A DNA stretch of 12,117 nucleotides. Origin: Bryobacterales bacterium. Its GTDB lineage: Bacteria; Acidobacteriota; Terriglobia; Bryobacterales; Bryobacteraceae. Made by a program: the position numbers and the translations under genes. This document shows positions 6,801-12,117 of this stretch, piece by piece. Within the stretch, counting starts at the first letter, position 1. The number at the start of each line of letters is the position of its first letter. The stretch covers positions 1 to 12,117 of the forward strand of contig JALOKO010000054.1 of the NCBI GenBank assembly GCA_025456495.1, given 5' to 3'. The notes under the pieces are model-generated. The model worked only from the letters and a program-made list of their open reading frames with translations, was not told the DNA's origin and did no database searches.

Positions 6801-8287
6801 GAGTTTGATGGGGGACCGGTTGGGTTTTGCACGGAAACCTGGAAGACCCCGCGGGTGGCCAGTTGCTCTACGGGGATGGTGACGGTTAACTGAGTGCTGC
6901 TGATGACGGTGGTGGACAGGCCTGCTCGGGCGCCAAAAGTTACGGTGGCGCCGGTTTGGAAGCCGGTTCCCGTAATGGTCACCACCCGCGGCGCAGTCGA
7001 GCCCTCCGGGGCGCTATTCGGCGCGAGCAGCGAAATACTAAGCAGGCTGAGCACCTCAAAGTCGCGTTCTTCGGAGAGTTGCTGCGGGGGGCCGGGGTTG
7101 CGGACGCGCACCTTCACGATGCCAGGCGTGGCGGGCAGGGGGACGTTGTCGGCGCGCAGGGTTTGCGCATTGACGAAGGTGGTGGGGAGCGGTTGTCCGT
7201 TGAACAGGATCTGGGAGGTGTCAAGGAAGTTGGCGCCGTCGACCTCGAACCGGGTGAGGATTTCGCTAGCGACGCCGGCGGCGGGCAAGAGCCGGGTGAG
7301 GGTGGGGGGTGGTCCTGTGACGGTGAAGGTTTGAGGCTGCGAATCGCCGCCGCCCGGCGCGGGATTGCGGACGATGATGCTCAACGTGCCCGGGGTCATG
7401 AGCTGGGCGGCGGGGATGGTGGCGGTGATGGTGGTGGCGGTGGGTGTGCCCGTGATGGTAACGGGCGCGTTGTTCGCCAGGACGGTGGAATTGGCGTTGA
7501 ACCCGGTGCCGGTAAGGGTGATGGGGGTATCGGGGCTTCCCGCGACGGCGGTGTTGGGCGCGACGCTGATGAGTACGGGAAGGGGGTTACCGACCACGAA
7601 GTCCTGCGGCCCGGAGGTCTGGGTGTCGGGGTTGCGCACGGTCACGGTCACCGTGCGCGCGGTGGTGAGTTCCCCGACGGGAATGGTGGTTTGCAGTTCC
7701 GTGGCGCTGAAGAAGGTTACGGTAAGCTGAGTGCTGCCGAACAGCACCACCGCGCCATCGACGAAGTTCGTCCCGGTGACGGTGAGCGGGGTCGCGCTGT
7801 TGCCCACCACTGCGCTGGGTGGGTTCAACGAGATGAGGGTGGGTGGGGCCGCGGTGATGGTGAACTGGAGGCCGTTGGAGCGGGGGGGAGGAGGGCCGCC
7901 CGGGTTGCGCACGGTGACTGTCACGGGACCTGGCGTCTGCAAAAGCGTGTTCGGAACGTCCACGGTGAGGCTAGTTGCAGTTGCGGTAGGCGGGTTCGGC
8001 GTCAGGTCGTTGCCAAGACCGAACTCGACCACGGCGCCGCTCTCAAAGCCCTGTCCGGTAACAGTGAGTGTCACCGGCCCGGAACCCTGCACGGCGGTGA
8101 GTCGGCTGAGTTCAGTGATGGCTAGGGCCTGCCCCCACACTGCGACGTTCATCGCCGCCAGCAAGGCGAGCAGCCATGTCGCCCGTAGCAGACCGCGAGC
8201 GCCACGCAGCGAACGGCCAACGCCGCGCGTCCCGTCGCTCGTCCGCGTGCTCACTTCCCTGCTTCCCCGGTGAATCTTGTTTGCCAT
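3860..8287 (-). CDS. Large secreted IPT/TIG-repeat surface protein
   Basis: This 1475-residue protein is predicted to be exported. A positively charged N-terminus is followed by a hydrophobic stretch at about 35-54 ending WGQA, a plausible signal-peptidase site. Ten IPT/TIG Ig-like repeats of 83-90 residues follow (about 56-946), each of the type sLsPnsavaGs...vtVtGtnF.sGavV.fg....vtvRNPdG. A Pro linker leads to three 'putative Ig' modules (956-1248, each with a LPxxxVGxPY-type opening and a GGTPGYTW-like turn in the best one). The 227-residue beta-rich C-terminus ends in Phe. IPT repeats occur in adhesins and sugar-binding or scaffold proteins; no catalytic motif, sortase signal or membrane anchor is visible. 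It has no Cys and only three Lys. ATG 8287 is preferred because GGGAG lies eight bases upstream; ATG 8302 would add five residues. The upstream stop is 57 bp away, so it is probably co-transcribed with the 240-residue Ig-like gene. The ligand is unknown. Confidence 0.9.
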   Translation of the reverse strand: MANKIHRGSREVSTRTSDGTRGVGRSLRGARGLLRATWLLALLAAMNVAVWGQALAITELSRLTAVQGSGPVTLTVTGQGFESGAVVEFGLGNDLTPNPPTATATSLTVDVPNTLLQTPGPVTVTVRNPGGPPPPRSNGLQFTITAAPPTLISLNPPSAVVGNSATPLTVTGTNFVDGAVVLFGSTQLTVTFFSATELQTTIPVGELTTARTVTVTVRNPDTQTSGPQDFVVGNPLPVLISVAPNTAVAGSPDTPITLTGTGFNANSTVLANNAPVTITGTPTATTITATIPAAQLMTPGTLSIIVRNPAPGGGDSQPQTFTVTGPPPTLTRLLPAAGVASEILTRFEVDGANFLDTSQILFNGQPLPTTFVNAQTLRADNVPLPATPGIVKVRVRNPGPPQQLSEERDFEVLSLLSISLLAPNSAPEGSTAPRVVTITGTGFQTGATVTFGARAGLSTTVISSTQLTVTIPVEQLATRGVFQVSVQNPTGPPSNSLPFDVFERFLPQILNVSPPSVTVGSADTLLQIQTEAAGVAPGLRFGNDILPSTLEGTILRATIPAALLTTVRDVELRIRRPEDDETSLPVTFRVLALAPSISQVSPNTAVAGSSAVAITVTGGNFQSGAVVRFGAVNLTTTFDSASSLGAVIPTGLLNTLQTVQITVRNPDGQLSSGQPFTVEAAPPTLTSLSPSSAVQNGSGFTVTVTGSSFQSGAVVRFGTVDLATTFVNANSLTANLPAAQLTEARTVSVSVRNPDGKLSGSQSFTVTAQADSPTITSLAPDRLPAGSPASVLTLTGTNFVSGSRVLFRGTQLTPSATTSTSITVTVPATLLELADIVQVRVLNPSGASSNVVEFTVQAAGGAPILTQLTPANAPVSTVNLVLTVTGSNIAPGAVLLFGSTILNPTSLAPTSVVVPIPPALLTTARIVPVTIRNPGGQVSNALEFTVGDPTPPPPPGLEISVQSLPTGVVGEAYGPTGTGVTITATGGTAPYTLDVATETVGALLAVGLQVERPNATTPANPVTLRILGTPTSAGQVPVRVIARDGAGAQVTRDLQLLIFPSALRIAPDTLPSAVIGVPYQQQLSLTGLSTQEQTPPQGQPVVTWTLLNAPAGLTITSGGMLQGTFPAAAQLSFQVRATTSLRQATRAYTLMVDVVRPTISTTSLPNAIVGTPYTGEIQATGGTPGYTWQIAGIVLPAGLSFDAPSVTSNTLRIIGTPLPTAESRTFTLSVRDSLNRTDSREFALNVTAVPIPALSFAPIPNPAPREQRDVVLTLAQAYPLPLNGVATITFTPNATNNADDPNVRFVVGTDAGRSATFQIAANSTAVVFPNASPQRIQTGTVAGAIRVRAQITGGPTQDQEIVIPRSAPQVLDLALTRNGDNFTVSLTGFSTPRDLTSALFTFTAPSGSGLQTSQVTIPLSEAATTWYNSNPGRTNGSAFRLTVPFTVQGGANPVQSVSVTLTNSVGSSPARTANF
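5450..8122 (-). repeat. Ten tandem IPT/TIG protein repeats
   Basis: Ten units of roughly 250-270 bp each encode one IPT/TIG domain; the strings VTVRNP or close variants and GAVVRFG mark each unit. The seventh and eighth units are closest, sharing SGAVVRFG and TTF at matching positions, which suggests a recent duplication. The fourth and sixth are most diverged. DNA identity among units is too low to call simple sequence repeats. Confidence 0.85.
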
Positions 8288-8344
8288 CCCGTTGTCTCCC
8301 ATCCTGTTCCCGTCCAGATGCTGCCTTGCCTTGCGCGGTGCGGG

Positions 8345-9067
8345 CTAGGGAGCCCCGAAGGTGGGCGAGCCACCCGTGATGGTGATGGTGGGAGGTGGCG
8401 TGCCGCCGCCGGGCGGAGGCGTGGTGGGTGGCGCAGGGCTGTTGCCGCCGCCACCGCCGCCCAATGCCGCGGCTACACCGGCTCCGGCTCCGGCGACAAC
8501 CAGCAGAATGATCAACCCCTTGCTGCCGCCACCGCCTCCGGTTGCGGCGGGCGCGGCGTTGGTTTGGGTAATGCGAGCGGTGGCCCGCTGATTGCGGAAG
8601 GAGGCAACCACGCGGATTTCAAAGCTCCCGACGATGTTGTTAGGGCGCATGCCCTCCACCCGTACAAGGCCCTTTTCGTTGGTGATGAGGGTGGCCTGCG
8701 TGCTGCCATCGACAAAGACTGCGCTGGCGCCCATGGCAGGTGTGGTGAAACTGACTGAGGCCCCGAACACGGGTTTCCCCTGGGCGTCCACCACACGCAC
8801 GGCCGGGGAGCGCATCAGCAGTTCGCGGATGTTGTTGATGGAGCCTTCGCCTTCCACCACTTCCACGCGCAGCGCTTCGGTGGGGGTGGGGTCAGCCTGC
8901 TGACCCAATTCCAGGGCGGTGGCAGGCCACGGGAGGAGGGCCATCACCAGTAGGACGGCCAGCATGGCGTCCAAGCGGATACGGCGGAACGCGCGGCGGG
9001 TGACCGTGGAAGGCAGGTCCGCGATGGCGCGATGGTGGGCGATGCGCTTGGTAAGGTTCCGACGCAT
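8345..9067 (-). CDS. Exported Ig-like (Big_1-type) protein with Gly-rich membrane segment
   Basis: This 240-residue protein resembles a small Ig-like family I recall from Acidobacteria. The N-terminus is long and basic, with TRRAFRR at 23-29, then a hydrophobic core (33-51) ending PATALE, a probable signal peptide. Residues 65-170 form an Ig-like beta domain of the Big_1/invasin or carboxypeptidase-regulatory kind, with VEGEGSINNI, VVDAQGKPVFGASVSFTTP and RVEGMRPNNIVGSFEIRV. A hydrophobic helix follows (184-202, GLIILLVVAGAGAGVAAAL) between Gly runs, then a Pro/Thr/Gly tail. It is therefore probably anchored in the envelope by its C-terminal part. The start at 9067 is strong: AGGAGGAG six bases upstream and a perfect -10 box about 31 bases upstream. 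It is first in a minus-strand unit with the IPT protein, so a shared surface role is likely but not shown. Confidence 0.85.
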   Translation of the reverse strand: MRRNLTKRIAHHRAIADLPSTVTRRAFRRIRLDAMLAVLLVMALLPWPATALELGQQADPTPTEALRVEVVEGEGSINNIRELLMRSPAVRVVDAQGKPVFGASVSFTTPAMGASAVFVDGSTQATLITNEKGLVRVEGMRPNNIVGSFEIRVVASFRNQRATARITQTNAAPAATGGGGGSKGLIILLVVAGAGAGVAAALGGGGGGNSPAPPTTPPPGGGTPPPTITITGGSPTFGAP

Positions 9068-9073
9068 GGGGTG

Positions 9074-9081
9074 CTCCTCCT
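9074..9081 (-). promoter_or_regulatory. Strong ribosome binding site of the Ig-like gene
   Basis: AGGAGGAG on the minus strand ends six bases before the ATG at 9067. It is the best Shine-Dalgarno match in the window and suggests high translation of this gene. Confidence 0.88.
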
Positions 9082-9098
9082 CTGCGGGTGTACGCCCG

Positions 9099-9128
9099 AT
9101 TATAACGTAGGCTTTCGGCTGCTAACCC
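9099..9128 (-). promoter_or_regulatory. Sigma-70-like promoter of the Ig-like/IPT gene unit
   Basis: A perfect TATAAT reads on the minus strand at 9099-9104. The -35 region is weak: GGTTAG at 17 bases spacing, or TTAGCA at 15. Transcription would start near 9092, giving a leader of about 25 bases that holds the ribosome site. A perfect -10 with a poor -35 suggests help from an activator, and the direct repeats just upstream are candidates for its site. Confidence 0.6.
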
Positions 9129-9142
9129 GAATAGAACGGATC

Positions 9143-9203
9143 GTTTACAAGTGCAAACCCACGGACGTTACCCTTGCAAACCCGAGTGCATACCCAGTAC
9201 AGT
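9143..9203. promoter_or_regulatory. Direct-repeat cluster in the divergent control region
   Basis: TGCAAACCC occurs at 9152-9160 and 9175-9183, and TGCATACCC at 9187-9195; the spacings are 23 and 12 bases, about two and one helical turns. The first copy overlaps an imperfect palindrome, GTTTAC-AAGT-GCAAAC, at 9143-9158. TTGCAA (9174-9179) and TACAGT (9198-9203) with an 18-base spacer could be a weak plus-strand promoter for the gene at 9250. The cluster lies between two divergent genes and could control both. Confidence 0.45.
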
Positions 9204-9249
9204 TGAGGCTAAGGCCGGTCGCGCAACTCCCTGGAAATAGAACAAGTCC

Positions 9250-11940
9250 ATGGCTTCTCCCTCTGCAGAATTGCCGCTTGCCACGTGGGCGCCCACCACG
9301 AGTCCGTTGCGGGTTGAATACGCCAAGCCCGCGATGGAGGAAATCCGTGCGCGCGCCGTGGAGGGCTACTATCGCCTGGCCAAGGGCGGGGTGGAACTGG
9401 CAGGGTTGTTGATTGGGCAGCAGTCCGGGGACAGCATCCGTATTCTGTCGCAGCATCCGTTTGACATTGAGTACGCGTTTGGACCGTCGTTTCTGCTGTC
9501 GCCCCGCGATCAGGTATTCCTGCGCAAGCTGGTGGAGGATTTGGCCAGTGGGTTGGCGGCGGAAGGCCTGCGGGTGCTGGGCATCTATATCTCGCATCCG
9601 CGTGGGGACCTCAGCCTGAGCGAAACGGACTTGAGGCTGTTCGAGGAACTGTTCCCACACTCGTGGCAGACGGTGCTGGTGCTGAAGCCGTCGCGCTTGC
9701 CGGAGACGCCTGCGGCGTTCTTCGTGCGCGAGCCGAACGGGCAGATCCGCGCCAACCGATCGCACCAGGAGTTTGAGCTGGCCCCGGAAATGGGGGAGCG
9801 GCGCACGCGCGGGGAGCGTCCGGCACGGTTGGGGGATGGATCGCGACCAACGGATGCGTCGTTGCGCGCGCTGGCTTCGGCGGCGACGCGGCCGACGCAG
9901 CAGGGTGGACCCGGGGTTGCGGGTGGACCCGGTGATGGGAACGCTGCCATGGGGGCCGACGTACCCAGCCAGCCGCCGCTGTTCGAGACATCGCCGCATT
10001 CCATGGGGAAGACGAGGGCGACGGACGGGGCTCCGCTTGGGGCGGAAGTGGCGTGGCCGTCGATGGCGGTGGAAGCTGCAAAGGTGGCGGCTCCGCCGAT
10101 GGCGGCCTCCCAGATGAAGGCTCCCGAGGTGGCGGCCAAGGAGACGGCATCGCCCCGTCCCGTGTTTGCCGATCCCGGCACGGATACAACGTCGATGGCG
10201 AATCCGGGCGCGGCCTCGCTGTTGGCGCAGGCGCGCTTGCAGGCTGCCCAAGTGGCAGCAGCGCCAGCATCGGCAGCGGCGCCAGCATCGGCAGCGGCGC
10301 CAGCATCGGCAGCGGCGCCAGCATCGGCAGCGGCGAATCGCGCGGCAGGGTCCAGCGTCGCGTCCGGGAAGGATCGGGCTATTGGTGGCACTCCTTCGGG
10401 GACTGCTTCCATTGGCACGACGCCAACTGAGTCGCAAGGGGAAGCTGTCGCCGGGGTTGCCTGGGAAGACGAGCAGCCGCGCGGGCCAAGGGCCAGTTCG
10501 CCGCTGCGCTTCGCCATTCCCGCCGTGGCGCTGTTGCTGCTGGCGGTGTTGGGATACCTGCTGTATCTGGCCTTCACCGCCACCCCGCCACGGGTGGAGT
10601 TCTATACGCGCGACCTGGGAGACCGCTTGGAGGTGGTGTGGCAGTTGCGCGGGATTCGCGACGCGACATCGGCGATCATCACCATTGACCAGCACGGGCA
10701 ACGGAAGTCGATTGACCTGATTCGGACGGGCCAGCTATCGGGCTCGTTCACGGATCCGCTGCTGACGCGCGATGCCGTGGTGAGCCTGGAGGTAACCCGC
10801 AGTTCGGCGCCGACAATCTCGCGCATCGCGCCGCTGATTCGCGGGAATTCGGTGGCGAACAGCTTGACGGAATCGCCGGTGGGCGGACTACCCACGCCCG
10901 TCACCGAGGAGGCGCCAGAGCTTCCGCCGCCCTCTGCGATCACCGACACACCCGGCACAACAGCAAGCACAGAAGCCGTCCCCGGTGGGGTGTCGCCGGC
11001 AACGCCAGCGGAACCGTTAGCATCCCCGGCGACGCGGGGGAGCAGCGGGGATGTGGCGCTTCCGGCGGAGATGCGCCGCACTGAGTCCCTGCTGCCGGAG
11101 CCTGTCAATCCGGGCCTGATAGCGAGTCGTGCGCCCGCGATTACGCAACCCGTGGCGCGTACGACGGAAGGGAACGCGGCATCGTCACCGGGGCCGATGG
11201 CGGAAGCGCCCGTACGGGTGGGGAATGTGCCGACAGGCACGCAGGCAAGGCCACTGATACCCCCGCCGGGGCAGACAAATTCGCAGCCGGGGCCGGGCGC
11301 GGCGCAGCCCACGCCGCCGATGTCCCAGCCGACGCCGCAGATTTCCCGTCCCACGCCCCCGGTTTCTCAGCCGGGTTCCGCAGGACAGCCGGGTTCCGCG
11401 GGACAGCCGGGTTCGGCCGGGCAGCCCGGTTCGGCCGGAACGGTAGCGCCCGGCCTACCGACGCCATCGGCGGGTCCGGCAGCGCAGCCGAGATCCCCTT
11501 CCGCGCAACCCGGGGTGACCGCAGCCAAGCCAGCCGCGCCTGCCCGCGCCCGAGCGGGGCGGCTGATCTGGACCGGGCAACTGCGCAAGAATCAGGTGCT
11601 GCAATTGAACGGCAATGATGCCAATCAAGGTGCCGTGAACGGCAGCCTTCCTGGCCAGGCCGTGCAACTGAGCGTGCTTCCGGGCGAACTGACGCCGCAG
11701 GGTCTGGTGGTGTACACCGCGAATCCCCGGTATCGCGACCCGGCCAACGGCACTGAGGAACCCGGCCCTACCAACGGGTGGAACCGCACGCGGTATCGCT
11801 ACGATCCGTTGCGGGCGAACTCAGTGATTGTGACGGCGACGCCGAACTCCACCAACCGCTGGCAGGGGTTGACCGTGCGCAATGATGACAAGACGGTGAA
11901 TGTGATTGTGATTGACTGGCTGGCGCCAACCGAGGACTAA
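9250..11940 (+). CDS. Membrane-spanning protein with degenerate JAMM/MPN domain and outer beta domains
   Basis: This 896-residue protein has four parts. Residues about 20-170 look like a JAB/MPN (JAMM) domain: Glu49 in GVELAGLLIG, then IYISHPRGDLSLSETD (112-127), which keeps His116, seven residues, Ser124, two residues and Asp127 of the E...HxH-x7-SxxD motif. The first metal His is Ile114, so isopeptidase activity is doubtful. Residues 175-418 are a low-complexity Ala/Pro/Gly linker. One transmembrane helix covers about 421-442, with Arg411, Arg414 and Arg420 before it, so the JAMM end should be cytoplasmic. Outside follow a beta domain (about 446-525), a long Pro-rich linker with four QPGSAG repeats, and a C-terminal beta domain (about 768-893). 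I recall related acidobacterial proteins with RSH in place of HSH. The start at 9250 follows an in-frame stop at 9238; no good ribosome site is seen. It is divergent from the Ig-like/IPT unit. Function is unknown; a signalling or scaffold role is inferred. Confidence 0.85.
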   Translation: MASPSAELPLATWAPTTSPLRVEYAKPAMEEIRARAVEGYYRLAKGGVELAGLLIGQQSGDSIRILSQHPFDIEYAFGPSFLLSPRDQVFLRKLVEDLASGLAAEGLRVLGIYISHPRGDLSLSETDLRLFEELFPHSWQTVLVLKPSRLPETPAAFFVREPNGQIRANRSHQEFELAPEMGERRTRGERPARLGDGSRPTDASLRALASAATRPTQQGGPGVAGGPGDGNAAMGADVPSQPPLFETSPHSMGKTRATDGAPLGAEVAWPSMAVEAAKVAAPPMAASQMKAPEVAAKETASPRPVFADPGTDTTSMANPGAASLLAQARLQAAQVAAAPASAAAPASAAAPASAAAPASAAANRAAGSSVASGKDRAIGGTPSGTASIGTTPTESQGEAVAGVAWEDEQPRGPRASSPLRFAIPAVALLLLAVLGYLLYLAFTATPPRVEFYTRDLGDRLEVVWQLRGIRDATSAIITIDQHGQRKSIDLIRTGQLSGSFTDPLLTRDAVVSLEVTRSSAPTISRIAPLIRGNSVANSLTESPVGGLPTPVTEEAPELPPPSAITDTPGTTASTEAVPGGVSPATPAEPLASPATRGSSGDVALPAEMRRTESLLPEPVNPGLIASRAPAITQPVARTTEGNAASSPGPMAEAPVRVGNVPTGTQARPLIPPPGQTNSQPGPGAAQPTPPMSQPTPQISRPTPPVSQPGSAGQPGSAGQPGSAGQPGSAGTVAPGLPTPSAGPAAQPRSPSAQPGVTAAKPAAPARARAGRLIWTGQLRKNQVLQLNGNDANQGAVNGSLPGQAVQLSVLPGELTPQGLVVYTANPRYRDPANGTEEPGPTNGWNRTRYRYDPLRANSVIVTATPNSTNRWQGLTVRNDDKTVNVIVIDWLAPTED
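10261..10332 (+). repeat. Four perfect 18-bp repeats encoding APASAA
   Basis: The 18-base unit GCGCCAGCATCGGCAGCG is repeated four times without a mismatch. It is in codon register and encodes APASAA four times (residues 338-361) in the cytoplasmic linker just before the transmembrane helix. Perfect copies point to recent expansion, so the number probably varies between isolates. Confidence 0.95.
11368..11439 (+). repeat. Four 18-bp repeats encoding QPGSAG
   Basis: Four in-frame 18-base units encode QPGSAG four times (residues 707-730) in the outer Pro-rich linker of the JAMM-like protein. Units differ only at third codon positions, so the protein repeat is exact while the DNA has started to diverge. 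Copy number and unit length equal those of the inner-side array of the same gene. Confidence 0.92.
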
Positions 11941-12117
11941 GTGGGGGCTGGACGCGATTTTGTCCCCAATCTGTGAGCGCGCCTGCAAGGTTGTCACGCA
12001 GTGATTGGTTAGAATAGGGGCACTGGCGCGTTCCCGGCCTGGCCTGCTGGTGGCCCCCGCATCGCCTGGACCGCATTCCTGGTGGCTCGCATGGATCGCG
12101 GCCCGCATTTATCGTGG
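11941..12117 (+). other. Right-edge region with possible promoter and start of a gene
   Basis: TGGGGGC at 11942-11948 can pair with GTCCCCA at 11962-11968 as a weak stem without a T-run, possibly ending the JAMM-like gene transcript. A TAGAAT box lies at 12010-12015; TTGTCA at 11991-11996 is only 13 bases from it, too close for a normal -35. An open frame starting ATG at 12091 (MDRGPHLSW) runs off the end, but nine codons are too few to call a gene. Confidence 0.3.

Noticed and set aside
6956..8125. 389-residue plus-strand open frame inside the IPT gene
   Set aside because: Its Gly/Arg/Asp-rich composition follows from reading GC-rich IPT repeats backwards. No domain is seen, and the minus-strand frame shows ten consistent repeats.
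10261..10332. CRISPR-like array
   Set aside because: The units are directly adjacent with no spacers, are in codon register inside a gene, and no cas gene is present.
9145..10701. 518-residue minus-strand open frame
   Set aside because: It lies antisense to the JAMM-like gene, is full of Arg/Cys/His runs made by the reversed repeat array, and has no recognisable domain. The plus strand carries the motifs and the membrane helix.

Overview
The window is a 12.1 kb stretch of GC-rich bacterial chromosome. It most resembles an acidobacterium of the Solibacter/Bryobacter group. That placement is an inference from protein style: a large IPT/TIG-repeat protein, a small Ig-like protein with a Gly-rich membrane-proximal segment, and a JAB/MPN-like membrane protein with long Pro/Ala/Gly linkers. 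I see no rRNA, tRNA, CRISPR array, insertion sequence or phage gene.

Left part (1-3434) holds four housekeeping-type genes with no obvious common pathway. In order they are a HAD-superfamily phosphatase/phosphomutase (+, 180-848), a stand-alone ABC-type ATPase of the COG3910 kind (-, 974-1573), a PLP-dependent class I/II aminotransferase (+, 1735-2952) and a short RRM RNA-binding protein with an RG-rich repeat tail (-, 2991-3434). The first two are convergent, the ATPase and aminotransferase are divergent, and the aminotransferase and RRM gene are convergent. Each is therefore probably its own transcription unit. A 17-bp tandem repeat lies between the first two genes.

Centre (3435-9067) has a 425-bp gene-free gap with an inverted repeat and a long hairpin, then a two-gene minus-strand unit read from right to left. 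A 240-residue exported Ig-like protein (8345-9067) has a perfect -10 box and strong ribosome binding site. It is followed, after a short gap, by a roughly 1475-residue secreted protein with ten IPT/TIG repeats, three further Ig-like modules and a 227-residue C-terminal beta region (3860-8287).

Right part (9068-12117) has a 182-bp divergent control region with three direct repeats, then an 896-residue plus-strand membrane protein (9250-11940). Its cytoplasmic end is a JAMM/MPN-like domain that keeps E, the second H, S and D of the JAMM motif but has Ile where the first metal-binding His should be. A single transmembrane helix then leads to extracytoplasmic beta domains joined by a repeat-rich linker. 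The last 177 bp may hold the promoter of a gene running off the window.

The most interesting unit is the divergent set of three envelope proteins around 9068-9249. A membrane-spanning pseudo-JAMM protein and two exported beta-rich proteins share one regulatory region. That they work together is an inference from layout only.
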